DNA of 64,000 nt from Atherinomorus stipes (lineage: Eukaryota; Chordata; Actinopteri; Atheriniformes; Atherinidae). A program made the translations under genes and the position numbers. The DNA is taken from the NCBI GenBank assembly GCA_023101725.1, contig JALJCO010009074.1:496001-560000 (forward strand), in the 5' to 3' direction. The notes under the pieces are model-generated. The model saw nothing but the letters and a program-made list of their open reading frames with translations. It made no database searches and was not told the DNA's origin. Position 1 is the stretch's first letter; each line of letters starts with the position of its first letter. Shown piece after piece: positions 1 through 11,500 of this stretch.

Positions 1-70
1 TGCTTTGCGGAGTGACATCACATTCCCCAGCTCTATAGCAACATCACTGAGTCAGCCTGTGTCTTGCATC

Positions 71-288
71 TGTGGCAGTTGACAGTCCTGTCACTATGCC
101 TCCGAGTGTTCATGTTCCCTGGCTACTTGGCCAAGGGGACGAAGGAGGACCCGGGTGGGAATTGAACCACAGACTCCCTGGTGAGAGTCATGTGTGCTAA
201 CCAGTCAGCCAAAGGGACATCCCCTTGGCCAAGTAGCCAGGGAACATAAACACTCGGAGACATAGTGACAGGACTGTCAACTGCCACA
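71..288 (-). mobile_element. Foldback element with tRNA-like core (family copy 1)
   Basis: The arms 71-139 and 220-288 are reverse complements over about 69 bp with only two mismatches, both beginning TGTGGCAGTTGACAG. Between them, on the minus strand, lies a tRNA-like segment with an A-box-like TGGCTGACTGG (211-201) and a B-box-like GGTTCAATTCC (168-158). Four related copies (3513-3669, 3733-3889, 4686-4861, 7228-7390) have one arm only. The ends TGTGGCAG/CTGCCACA are the outer terminal inverted repeat. Confidence 0.8.
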
Positions 289-1078
289 CATCCTTCTCTT
301 TCTTTTAGTTCTCGCCATTCAGGGAATGCTTTGCCCAGGTTGCCCATGTTTACATGGTTTAAAAACAAAATTTAGAGAGTATGGGACTGCTGTAAGGCAG
401 TTTGTAACATCACGAGATTTGTGTCGGGTCGGCTCCCAGCGGAGTTACAAGTGCTGCTTTCAGGCCACAGACCTCGGTGGGAGATGAGAATACATCGAAT
501 TACCCCATTGACACATTTTTTACCCCCACAGGGATTCAGAAAAGCATTTATTGAGTTAAAAAAGTTACTTAGTTCTGTCTTAAATAACAGGTCTCACCCA
601 CGACATGGTGAATTTCAGCTTCTTTCATCTGGTTTGGTATACTGTACCAAAGAGAGATTGTTCCATCAGTCATCAACCAGCTCAACACAAACAAGTTATC
701 TCTTGATTGCTGATGATGATGATAATGATGAGAACAATATTGGCCACAATGATGTGATTATGATGATGTGGTTATGATGCTGCTGCTTTACTGAATGCAC
801 TTTGTCATCCTTTGGCCTGTAGGACCCACATGCAGTAGCGGTGCATACTGATGGTAATGACGTGACAATGAACTTCTCCTTCTGTACTTCATGTTTTTTT
901 AAATAGTGTTTACTGTTGTATGAATGACTCAACTGAAAATCAAATTTACCTGTGGGCATTGATCAAATAAACTGAAATGAAAAGCAAAAGGAAACAAAGA
1001 TGCTTTTTTCCCGTGTGTGTCTTGTTTTATTTCAAGTCTTTACAAATGACCTATGTTTTTAACATAACATTGTTTTTA
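289..1078. other. Gene-free stretch
   Basis: No exon, RNA gene or named repeat recognised. A short GAT-rich run sits at about 703-772. Confidence 0.5.
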
Positions 1079-1148
1079 TGTAAAGCACTTTGTGTTACTT
1101 CTTGTTTGAAAAGTGCTTTATAAATAAAATTTGATTTGATTTGATTTG
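1079..1148 (+). repeat. 3' tail of a LINE/SINE-type retroposon
   Basis: The sequence GTAAAGCACTTTGTG followed by GTGCTTTATAAATAAA and a (TTTGA)n tail is the typical 3' end of L2-type retroposons and their SINEs in fish. Only the tail is present. Confidence 0.55.
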
Positions 1149-3512
1149 GTGTGGAAAAAAACAACTTCTTTAACCCAAGTCTCATGAAGATAAGATCTGC
1201 ATCATTTCACCAACTTTCCTCCGATATCCTTGAGGTTTTTTTGGAGAGGGAAAAACCTCAAAAATAATAGTAGGCGAGCTCTACTTCAAAAGAAAAAAGA
1301 AAAAGGATTGATGTGGTTGGGGTTGGGTCATGTCATGCCGCAAAGAAGGCAAATGTGTGGGCTTTTTAACAGTCCATTTAGGGAATATTGCTTTAATGGG
1401 AAAAAAAGGACATTTAGAATTAGGGAGTGTTTCGATTTTCTCTCTGCAGGACATTATAGTGTTTGTTTTCTGGGTCTAATTTTCCTGCAGTCAATGCCCA
1501 ATGTCACGTATACTGACAGCTCAACAGGAAAAGCACTGAAGGCTGGAAAAATTCTTGAAGACTGAATGGTTAACAAGAACCACCTGCAACATGAAGTAAA
1601 ACAAGCTGAAAACAGGCCTGAAGATGTTGGACATACAAAATAAAAAGGCTGAACAGTGAGTGGTGGCATAACCTCTGATCTTTGTTAAATGTTTCAAATG
1701 ATCCAAAACTAACAAACTTATAACAGTCTTCTTTAAATATTACAGATGGGATCTGAAGATTTACAACTTAGCTCACTGGTATCAGTCTTCATGCATCAGT
1801 ACGGAAGCACTCTGAATGTGATTTGTTCGTAATGTAACTGACCAGGCAGAGTGTGAAGCTGGTTGGAAAGTTATGATTAATGTTATGAGACTATGAAGAC
1901 AAGTTAAAGACAGTTTTATTTACGTTGGGGCTTTTGAAGGCTGAGCCTGAGGCTAACAGCTGTTTTCAGGGCTGACTCAACTGCAGCCTGATGTCTGGTT
2001 GATTAGAAACAGGAAACAGGACCTAGTGCTGAGGCAGGGTTCTCCTAATTACAACCACCTGACCTCTGACCATGCTCATCTGTCAGACAGAGACAGGACT
2101 GAGGGGCAGATGAGGAAAGAAAGATTAGCTGAGAGGGCATAAAGTCAAACAGGTAGTAGCAAACAAGCAGCTGGGGGGTTATTGGGAAGAAGAAAAATAT
2201 CGGGGGGTGGAATGAAAACGTGGACACTGGATCAAAAGACACAACTTCAGTTCTTTTAATGATAAAGTCAGACCCCATATCAAGCCTCCTAAATCTTCAG
2301 CCTTAGATCTACAGTGTAAAAGTGTACTATAAATGGAGCAGACTGGAAAGTACACTGAGGCAGCCAAGTAAGCTTTTATACATAATCCAAAGTAAACAAC
2401 GTAATTTCTCAACACTGGATAATTATACCGTTTGTAGTTACGGTGCAAATACCAATGAGCAGCTCTGTGTGTTTGCTATCTACAGTAATGGAGACACATT
2501 TAGATCATTTTGAATTTTGTGTGTTTGTTTCTGCCTTTCTTTGCTCCCACTGAAAATGATGGATGCTTTTTTCTTTTTAATCTATTTAAATGAATGATGG
2601 AAGTCACTGTAAAGATTTACCAAAAGAGAGTGTCACACAATGCTGATTGTTGAATAAAGAAAGCCATAAATAAGTCCTTTAATTTGTGTATTTTTCTATT
2701 TCCCAGCCTTTGCTGTTTTGTTAAAAGTAGTTTTATTTCACGTTAAGATACGAATACACTAATATACTCCATATTTTTTCACAAAATTTGTACAAAGAAA
2801 GCAATGGTTTAACAAGCTAATAACAGCCTGTTACAATGTTTACAAAAAGTCCCAACTTCAACATTCAGAATAAAGGCTATAGTGTTTACCACGGACACTA
2901 TTTAAAAAGAAAACAAAAAAAAACCAACTTTGCCATAAATAAGAAACACATGACACAAAAGTAGCAACGGACAATAACTGCTTTTCTTAGTTGGGCGGCT
3001 GCTGCTACCAAGTCATGTCCTTTTCAGGCTTGGAAAAACGCCTCCCTTGTGTTGGGAAAACCCATAATGTCCCAAAAAGTGGGCTGTAATTTGAGGTCAT
3101 TTCATGGGACACATTGTGATGCTACTAAGTTTACGCTGAGCACACATACTGTGACAATAACAAAAGATTTAGATGCAGCTTGAACCAACCTTGATTTGTC
3201 TTTTGTTTTCATCAGCTTTGGCATGTGGGAAGGATTGTGGCTTGTTTGGATGGAAAAAATAGTACACAGAAGCATGGCTAAAATGTTGCCAAGCAAAAAC
3301 TGAGACCTTTAAATGGTCCTTGAAATTGGACAAATCTTCCAGTGCTATTATATAGCTGTAAATATCTTAGAAATGTAGCCATTAAGAATGACCTTTGACT
3401 TTGAGAAACACCTGGAAACTTAGACAATCTAAACGTGCTGATGAATTTCCTGTCATTTAATTAAGTACAATAATATATTTTAGGAAACAGAGTAAAGGTC
3501 CAGCAATCATCA
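1149..3512. other. Gene-free stretch
   Basis: AT-rich sequence without a recognisable exon, RNA gene or repeat. All open frames are short and unlike known proteins. Confidence 0.5.
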
Positions 3513-3669
3513 TGTGGCAAGGTACACAAGGTAACCCAGGCAGGATTCGATCCGAGACTCCCAGGTGAGATTCATGCACACTGACCAGTCAGCCAAAGGG
3601 ATCTCCCTGTGGCAGGTAGCCAGGGTACATGATCAATTGGAGGCATAGTGACAGGACGCCACACTGTCA
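3513..3669 (-). mobile_element. tRNA-like short element, family copy 2
   Basis: It begins TGTGGCAAGGTAC and ends CCACACTGTCA on the plus strand. On the minus strand it reads as the common form: TGACAGTGTGG, CACTATGCCTCC, the CCCTGGCTAC segment, TTTGGCTGACTGG, a CTC-rich arm, then a degenerate B-box region (GGATCGAATCC). Inserted close to copy 3 in the same orientation. Confidence 0.75.
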
Positions 3670-3732
3670 TGCTCTATCAGAATCCATGGACCCACCCTTG
3701 GTGTTACGTGGATCCTGCTAACAATGGCAGAA

Positions 3733-3889
3733 TATGGCAAGGTACGCAAGGGGGGCCCAGGCGGGATTCAATCCCTGGGTGAGAGTCATGCATGCAAACC
3801 AGTCGGCCAAAGGGATATCCCTGTAGCCAAGTAGCAGGGCACATGATAAATCAGAGGTACAGTATGGTGACAGGACCCCACACTGTCAT
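3733..3889 (-). mobile_element. tRNA-like short element, family copy 3
   Basis: Same layout as the neighbouring copy at 3513-3669: it starts TGGCAAGGTACGC and ends CCCCACACTGTCA. The B-box-like GGGATTGAATCCC and A-box-like TTTGGCCGACTGG are on the minus strand. It abuts the MITE that starts at 3901. Confidence 0.75.
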
Positions 3890-3900
3890 AATATATTATA

Positions 3901-4465
3901 CCCCTTTCCCACTGGCCAAAAAACCTGTGAACAATAGGCTTTTAGCGGCAGTGGGAAAGGCTCACCGACCCGCGTCGACCAGCATCAAACAACTCGGCAA
4001 GCAAGTAAAAATCGCCTTCAAACGGCTCAGCTCCGATCGGCGAGCAGTGGGAATGCCAGACCCGGGTTGAGCGGCAAAAATCTACGTGATGACGTTGGGC
4101 GGTGCATACCTACATCATGACATCGCGCCAGTTGCGTGTCATGTAACGTACCAAAACAACTCTGCTTCGGCCACGAATTCCAGTCGCCTGTGTTCTCTGT
4201 GCACACAAAAATCACCCACAGATTTTTTTATATTTTGAGGACGGACAAAATTGCAACAAGAAAGCACATTAACTGCGGCGACCTTACTCACTCTCCGTTG
4301 TTTACTTTTCTGATTTCTATCGTACAGATGACATCATCAGTGTGAACCCAGCATGCTGGCCTTACCAGACAGGCAGCGGTGGGGACAGAGGCCACGCAGC
4401 TTTCCAGGGAGGGATCAAACCCAGCTTTTTTTTTTTTTTTTTTTTTTGTCAATGGGAAAAGAGCC
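3901..4465. mobile_element. Non-autonomous hAT-like element (MITE), about 565 bp
   Basis: The ends are imperfect inverted repeats: CCCCTTTCCCACTGGCCA at the left and GTCAATGGGAAAAGAGCC at the right. The interior is GC-richer than its surroundings and has no transposase frame. A T-tract of about 24 lies at 4424-4447. The 'fully white-space' GC-rich interior and ends resemble common fish hAT MITEs; the class is inferred. Confidence 0.6.
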
Positions 4466-4685
4466 TAATGGCGATTATAAGTATGTCGGCCCACGTTTGA
4501 AAAACCTGTGCAAAGCCACTAATTTCAGTGAGAAAGCGGCTCTAGGGGGCCTTATCTCTTCTCTATGAATAAGTTCAAAGAGTTCATCTCCCTGGTAACA
4601 GTAGCAGCTACCAGAAAGGTTTAAGCTGAAAAGGATTGACTGAAGGTTTCCCACTGATCAGAACTTTAATTTACATCCATGCATG

Positions 4686-4861
4686 TGTGACAGTGTGGGG
4701 TCCTGTCACTATGCCTCCAATAGATTCTGCGCCCTGACCATTCATCCCTTTGGCTGAATGGTCAGCGCGCATGAACATTCAGCCAAATGAAATGATGAAA
4801 TGTTCACCCAGGAGTCTGGGGATTGAATCCCGCCCGGGCCCTCATTGCATACTTTGCCACA
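4686..4861 (+). mobile_element. tRNA-like short element, family copy 4
   Basis: It starts TGTGACAGTGTGGGG and ends ACTTTGCCACA. The A-box-like TGGCTGAATGG is at 4751-4761 and the B-box-like GGATTGAATCC at 4820-4830. About 20 extra bases in the anticodon-arm region (near 4772-4810) repeat a CATTCAGCC-like segment, so this copy has a small internal duplication. Confidence 0.75.
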
Positions 4862-6689
4862 CGTCTTACAGTCCTGTAGTTTGTTGTATGACTGCAGTAT
4901 GTAGTCAGCATGACGCCTATGTGTCCCCGTTTATCAGGGTCAGGTATCCATTTACAGTGTCACAAAGAGCACACTACAGTAGTTCCATCATGGGGGTGTG
5001 CAGTCCTTACATGTAAGTCAAGGACTAAGGAAGGGAAACCACTATAGTGTTTGAGTTCACTTTCCGAGCCTTAAAAAGCAATGTTATTCAAAGTGCACCA
5101 AACCCCTCATACGTGTTTACTGTATTCAGAAAGGGTCAGAGTGATGTTAACTGTTATTTTGTGACAGCTAACCTGTCATTTTTACTATCAAAGTTGTCTA
5201 TATTTGGTACTTATCATAAAAAAAAAATCTCTTTAAAGTTATGCAAAAGCTTAATTATAATGCACAAGTAATGCGCTCTAAACAGCTCATTCTATTAAGT
5301 TTTAATCCCTTTTGGTCTCAAACAGAACAAAGGATTTTTAATTTAATTGCAAATACTGGATTATTGTGCAATAAAAACTATAACACAACCATGCTGAGTG
5401 CATAACAAGCAAACATTAAGCAGTTGCAGAAAAATTTAGAGGTCGTAGTTTATATTATCTTCCATTTGGGCTAGAACATTAATCCTAACACAAACCAATA
5501 GTACTGCCTGAAACTAACTGCATACCTATTTGAAAAGCTGATTTACAAGAGATTTTCATTCATTATGACTAAACAAAGCTGCTCACTCACTGCATCCTTT
5601 ATACATTTTCCATTGTGGTATCGTTTTCCCTCTGTCAACCCTCACCTCTGTTTTCCTTGTAAAAGTCTCACAACCCAATAATTGGGTAATGGCTCTAAAG
5701 AGAGCAGAGCCAGAGAGCTGCTGGGTGAGTCAGACACAAAGGGGGTGTACATGGCCACGCCAGACACAGTTCGATGCTCTGCTGGCTTTATTTAATTATT
5801 TATTTTTTCACCCTAAGGGCCATGAGTTTACCATGAATAACAGATTCAGGTCTGAGCAAAAGCTATGTGAAATTTTAAGCCAGCACAGTAGGTCATTGAC
5901 TGATGATCAAAACTTTAAATGACAAAACCAGAAGTCTACTCACATCCAAATTTGACAGCTGTGGAGGTTTTGTTATCTGCTGTCTCTTGACAGCTCTGAT
6001 TTATATTTGTAGGACAGTCTCATCAGGGAAACTTCTGCACTGGAACTAATGACACACCTCTACAGTAGGTTTCTATTTACTATGGAAAAAGTTGTCAATG
6101 TAGTTGTTATTATCTCTTTCTCATAGGCTAATTTAGTTGTGTGGTCTCCTGAGCCAGAGAAGGCAGCTGACAGTGTGATCCGTGAGGAGGTGTTCCCTCT
6201 TTAAGGTGTGATCTGCTCCGGTGCTCTCTTTGACCTGAAAACAATAAACAGACTGAAAAACACTCACCCCAGGTCAGATCCTATCTACTCTCAGCAGAGT
6301 GTGTGGTGTTGAGATGGGAGAAAGAAACAGGAGGTGATGACTGTGGTCAAGTCATGCAGTTCACTTAAAGGAGAAGTTCAGAATTTTTGACATAAGGCCT
6401 CATTTTCAAGTTAGCCAGGGTATTATTTATCACTAGAGACAGTTTCAACATATTTCATCTAGTTATTCTTATTGCAGGAGGCCACTGAAGCTATGGCTAG
6501 CGCTAGTCAATAGGATCACTTTAGCCTGTCATCAAAAACAATCTTATCCTCTACACACAACACTCAAGACAAATCAGTAAGGCAAGACTATCTGTGTAAA
6601 TGTGTTGTTACAGATGTTACAAATAAGCTAACCTTTCACTGCATAACATTTTGATGGTAAAGTGTCTCACAAGCGTACACCTCAGGCAA
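4862..6689. other. Gene-free stretch with one possible MITE end
   Basis: Nothing codes here that I can support. TTAAAGGAGAAGTTCAGAAT at 6366-6385 resembles the end of a common fish MITE, but I could not find a matching right end. Confidence 0.4.
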
Positions 6690-7035
6690 GATAATTGAAG
6701 CCCATGCGGATGTGCTGAAAAATTGGATTCGCGCCTTATCCACTGGAGGCTGGCTGCAAAACAGAGCAAATCACCATAGACTCCCATGTTAAAAAGACCA
6801 ACTTTACAGCAGAAATAAACATGTTTACAGCCTGGTTCAAAGAATCATCTTGGGTTTAATAGGTTAAATTTACCTTCACATAAACTTTGAGTAGGGTGAA
6901 AAAAATTCTAACTCATTAATTTAGATGTTATTTAATCTAGGAATTACGCATAATTAGGGGCCTAACTCTGACTGACCGGATACTGGCCAGCCCACTGGTG
7001 GCTAATAGCTAGCTTCCTGTTTGCTCCCTGGAAGG
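6690..7035 (+). repeat. Unnamed dispersed repeat, copy 1
   Basis: About 340 bp closely matching 9580-9925 in the same orientation. Shared landmarks are CTGGCTGCAAAACAGAGCAA, the segment GACTCCCATGTTAAAAA and GTTTACAGCCTGGTTCAAA. No coding potential; class unknown. Confidence 0.7.
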
Positions 7036-7047
7036 CTGTAGCAGACT

Positions 7048-7211
7048 AATAATAATAATAATAATAATAATAATACACGTTGTTAATATAATATAATATA
7101 ATATAATATAATATAATATAATATAATATAATATAATATAATATAATATAATATAATATAATATAATATAATATAATATAATATAATATAGGGGGGGGGG
7201 GGGGGGGGGGG
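7048..7211. repeat. (TAA)n, (TATAA)n and poly-G microsatellite
   Basis: A TAA run (7048-7074) is followed by about twenty copies of TATAA (7084-7190) and 21 consecutive G (7191-7211). The tract resumes after the poly-G (7212-7227) and after the inserted element at 7228-7390. Confidence 0.95.
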
Positions 7212-7227
7212 ATATAATATAATATAA

Positions 7228-7390
7228 TGTGACAGTGTGGGGTACTGACACCATGCCTCCGACTGATCATGCGCCCTGGCTACTTGGCCACAGATTTGTC
7301 CCTTTGGCTGAATTGTCAGCATGCATGACTCTCACCTGGGAGTCTGGAGATCAAATCCCACCTGGGTCCTTTGTTGCATACCCTGCCACA
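7228..7390 (+). mobile_element. tRNA-like short element, family copy 5, inserted in a (TATAA)n tract
   Basis: 163 bp from TGTGACAGTGTGGGG to CCCTGCCACA, flanked on both sides by TAATATAA-type repeat, which defines its ends well. The tRNA-like core is at about 7300-7370, including a GACTC...GAGTC stem around an eight-base loop. Because the target is itself repetitive, a target duplication cannot be read. Confidence 0.8.
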
Positions 7391-7764
7391 ATAATATAAT
7401 ATTTAATATAATGCCAGATTATTAAATGATTTAGCACATGAATGTTTTATCTGATGTCATTCAAAGGTCTTTGTGTTCTGAGTCGTGTGTGAAGTTGTCA
7501 TGTCTAATCTCTATAGTGCTCTATCTTCCACTCAGCTTAATGTTGCAAACTTTCCCAAATATTTTTGTCTCACAAAAGCAGAATAATGTCTGCAGTGAAA
7601 AACACTACACACCTGGCAAATGGTTTATCTAGCTAAACTTGTTTGCAATGGCCATGTGATCCAGTAGCCTACACACCAGCATATTTTGGTCCTCCCTGGT
7701 GTTTACAAGGATAATCAAATACCAGAAATGCCTCTATACCTTAAGTAGAAGAAGAGAAACTGTG
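7391..7764. other. Gene-free stretch
   Basis: A remnant of the TATAA tract at the start, then unremarkable sequence. Confidence 0.5.
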
Positions 7765-8090
7765 CAACTTCGATTCAAATTTACTTACATAGCACATTAA
7801 AAACAACTTTGGCTGACCAAAGTGTTTCACAATAACAATCAAATATAATAGTCACAAATAAGGACAGCAATAATTACAACAAGAAGCCAGGATATACTCC
7901 ATTTAGCTAGCATTGAAGGCCAGGGAAAAGAGATGCGTTTTCAGTCTAGATTTACTGTAAAGTGTCCACTGACAGCACCCAACTGACAGAGGGAAGCTGC
8001 TCCACAGTCTGGGTGCTGCCACAGAGATGGCTCTATTACCTCTGGTCTTTAGCTTGGCTTTAGGGACAGCCAACAGGAGCTGGTCTTTCT
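7765..8090. repeat. Dispersed fish repeat
   Basis: Landmarks are CATAGCACATTAAAAACAAC, GACCAAAGTGTTTCACAATA, the GATGCGTTTTCAGTCTAGAT segment and CACAGTCTGGGTGCTGCCAC. This pattern recurs in many teleost genomes as an interspersed repeat; recognition is from memory. A 75-codon frame at 8027-8254 lies partly in it and is not a gene. Confidence 0.55.
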
Positions 8091-9424
8091 CATTACTTTC
8101 TCATTATGTTCCAAGTCCTATAATGGAAAGAAATAAACAGACACCTCCCAGCTCAAAGAAGCTAGTTTGCACTCTCATTAAGGCACGATGCTTTCAAATA
8201 TCATGGATGTACTTCAGAACACTATCAACCACTTTTGTTTCTCTGTGTGTATGAAATAATCTACATTCTAAACACCAGAGGTTTCTTATTCATGTAAAGC
8301 TCATACCAATTCCCTTCTTTCAGGCAGCCAAGTAAGCCTCAAGGGGTGTACATCTGTCAAGGTCAGGCAATTTACAATCATGACATAGATCTAAAAACCA
8401 TAGCTCTAGGGATAGAAAGGTGATTAATTCAAAGACACACAGCTGAAAACACTTTCTTTTCTTCAAGAAAATTGGAGGTAAAGCAATATTCTGTCAAAAG
8501 GCCAAGATTCTTTCTTGTGTGCTGCTTTATGTCAGACATGACCTTATTGTACAAATGCAACTAACAACCCTCACTTCACATGAGGTGCAATTTTTTTCCC
8601 AGAAAAAAGTTTTCATCCTCAATAATTCATGCTCCCTCCACCACTCCTCGTTAAATAAGGTTCATATGTTTACAGTTAGGCAAGTTGCTGTAGCTGCCTA
8701 ACAAACATGAAATGTAAATATTGGCCACCAGTAATATTTCATATGATGCAGTCAAATGAGCTGCTAGAGGCTACCCACAGGACCAGACTCAAAAATGTAA
8801 ATCAAACAAGTGGCATGGCTTATGGTGGCTGTCTCGAGTTCAGAGAAGCTTGGAAAAGAAGAGCAAACATGTCATCAGCTGAGGGAATGTGTCAGCAGCC
8901 TGTAATCCAGGACATTTTGATGTGTTTCTTTGTGATTGTGTCTGTTATCATGCAAGCTACAATCACAAAACAGAAACAGAAAAATTTTATTTGGTTATGG
9001 CAGCAAAATGCTTCTATTGGGTTTAGAAAATGAAATACCTGGCCAGGGCTTAGACTGCAAAACCGCTGACACAGGTAAGAATATAAATTACATGGTTGTA
9101 ATTAGGGGGAAAAAAACATGATTTGATTTTAATCACAACACTTACATAACCTGTACTTTCCTCACAAATGATCTTTATCACTCTGGGTTTGTCTGAGAAC
9201 TGTCAGATTACTTATGATGTATAATTTTCCATTTCCAGGAACTATAATTGGCTTCTGAGTTTCCTGTTGACTGGGCTGAAATGAGAGAACAGAGTGGAGT
9301 TACTCAGTAATTCATCGATACATGCTTATTTTAAATGGAAAGTTTTCATCAAGATATCAAGATAAAGTGGAAACAGTATCTACTTCCTGAACCAGTCAGA
9401 GCTGGTTATAAAGGAGAGAAAGTA
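8091..9424. other. Gene-free stretch
   Basis: No exon or repeat recognised; the 108-codon frame at 8707-9033 has no recognisable similarity. Confidence 0.45.
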
Positions 9425-9510
9425 CAGTAAGTAAACTTTATTTGTATAGCACTTTTCACAGACAGGGGTCACAAAGTAATTCACACAATAACACATAACA
9501 ATACAAGTAA
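9425..9510 (-). repeat. Retroposon 3' tail fragment
   Basis: AAACTTTATTTGTATAGCAC followed by TTTTCACAGACAGG is the reverse complement of the GTGCTATATAAATAAAGTTT tail of L2-type fish retroposons. Confidence 0.5.
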
Positions 9511-9579
9511 AAGCTTAAAGTCTGTAAGCCTCAAGTCTTTGGGGATTATCAGGTATGATGAGATCAAGCAGAAAACTTT

Positions 9580-9925
9580 GGCAGAGATCATTGAAGCCAA
9601 TGTGGAAGTCCTGGAAAGTGCTGAAAAGTTGTAGTTCCCTCTTCATCCACTAGGGGCTGGCTGCAAAACAGAGCAAATCCCCACAGACTCCCATGTTAAA
9701 AAGGCCAACTTCACAGCAGAAATAAACATGGTTACAGCCTGGTTCAAAAAATCATTTTAGGTTTAATAGGTCAAGTTTACCTTCATGTCAACTGTGAGGG
9801 GGATGGATTTTTTTTTATAACTCATCCATTTAGTTGTTATTAAACCTTGAAATTACGGGCCAAAGGCTACGAGCTAGCCTCTCGTTTGCTCTCAGTGAGG
9901 CCTTGGCCTGTAGCAGAGTAGAACA
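9580..9925 (+). repeat. Unnamed dispersed repeat, copy 2
   Basis: Second copy of the repeat at 6690-7035, with the same CTGGCTGCAAAACAGAGCAA core and 3' part ending GTAGCAGA. The 136-codon minus-strand frame 9867-10277 begins in unique sequence and ends in this repeat; I do not regard it as a gene. Confidence 0.7.
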
Positions 9926-10591
9926 ACGGAGGTTTTTCACCAGCTAACAGCAACTCCAAGTATTCCTTACCTTTGGCCCTCCAATGAGGGGGTTGATTTT
10001 CTTTAGCTCCTGTTAGTTTTGAGTTAGCTTGAGTACCTTGGCTGTCAATCATTTGCCCCAAGGCCGCTCTTTGCCCATTTTTGTATTTTCCAGGAGTGAT
10101 GACACATGCAACACGGCGAAGATAGTGATGGTGGTAACACCCAACTGCTGCCTTTACTTTCAGATCTTCAGAAACCAATGAATGACGTGAGCGGAGGGTT
10201 CGTCCCTCTTGTAAACGGTCTATGGATGAGATACAGGCTTGAACATTAACGTTATGTGAGGGAAGACAGTTAAGCAAGAAAAATCTGACATCTTGTTGCA
10301 GAATTTTAGATCATTTGTAGGTTGTTGAAAATATGTTTTCACATTTTGACAATGAGGGATCACAATGACAGCTAACAATGACTGTAACACTGAGAAAAGA
10401 TATTCACAATGTTAAGATTATGTATGTGGTTGGGGTATCCAAGACATGTCAACCTTGAGCCACACAACATTTAGATCAAGACTCTTTTGGCCCGTGTGAG
10501 GGACTGTTGGTTTTAACTGGACCTGCTTGCTTCCACAGTGGTCCAGGACCTGCCAAAGCCTGCAGGACCTCATTTAGTCATGCATGCTCGT

Positions 10592-10592
<1 letters not shown>
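9926..10592. other. Gene-free stretch
   Basis: Nothing I can name, apart from the chance frame noted in the previous entry. Confidence 0.45.

Positions 10593-10622
<30 letters not shown>
10593..10622. repeat. (CA)n microsatellite
   Basis: About 15 CA units. Confidence 0.95.
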
Positions 10623-10807
10623 AGCGCACAAAATGACAGGCTGCCTGGCTGCACTTTTTTGGATTGCAAATTACAGACTTGTTTTGGCCTCGTTATGCTG
10701 AATCCACCCCATGCTTTTCATTGAAGCAACACACATGCGCACACACACATGCACAGAGCACCATGCAATACGACAGCAATACAGATCTTTTCAGCCTGAG
10801 GCTTTCT

Positions 10808-11500
10808 CTGGGGGGGTTGGGGGGGGGGGGGAAAAGGGGGGGGGGGGGGGGGAGGGGTTGGTGGGGGGTGAGATGGTAGTAGAATTTTTTGTAGAATGAT
10901 TTATAATTGAGAAAAGTAGAATTGAGAAAGTAGAATTGTTGTGAGAAAAGGTGTGAAAAAAAAAAGTTTGTGGAAGTGAATGTTATTGGAGAAAAGTAGA
11001 ATTTGCTTTTAGAATTTGTTTTTTCAGAATTTGTTAATAGATTTGCTTTTAGAATTTGAGAAAAAGTAAATTTGCTTTTGAAATTGAAAAAAAAATAAAT
11101 TTTTTTTTTTGTTTGGAAAAAGTAGAATTTGGTTAGTAGTTGTTTTGAATTTGAGAAAGTAGAATTTGGAAAAAGTAGAATTTGCTTTTAGAATTTGCTT
11201 TTTTTAGAATTTGCTTTTGAATTTGCTTTATTAGAATTCTGAGAAAAGTCAGAATTCTGCTTTTCGAAATTGAAAAAAAAATCAAATTTTTTTTTTTACT
11301 GTTCTGAAAAAGTCAGAATTTGAGATTAAAGTCAGAATTTGACTTTTTCTAGAATTTGAGATTAAAGTCAGAATTTGAGAAAAAAGTCAGAATTCTGAGA
11401 TTAAAGTCAGAATTTGACTTTTTTCTCAGAATTCTGAGATTAAAGTCGGAATTTGAGATTAAAGTCAGAATTCTGACTTTTTTCTCAGATTTTTTTTTTT
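10808..11500. repeat. Poly-G stretch followed by a GTCAGAATTCTGAG simple repeat, first half depleted of C
   Basis: 10808-10870 is nearly all G. From 11221 to 11500 the sequence is a tandem array of GTCAGAATTCTGAG units spaced by A- or ATTAAA-rich linkers, in both orientations, a simple repeat familiar from fish genomes. From 10861 to 11220 the same array is visible but with C, and often CT, missing (GTAGAATTGAG instead of GTCAGAATTCTGAG): about 7 C in 360 bases. Confidence 0.85.

Noticed and set aside
7084..7190. Regularly repeated short units, CRISPR-like at a glance
   Set aside because: Simple (TATAA)n microsatellite without spacers, in a vertebrate genome.
9867..10277. 136-codon minus-strand frame
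   Set aside because: Runs into a dispersed repeat, no recognisable domain, no supporting splice sites.
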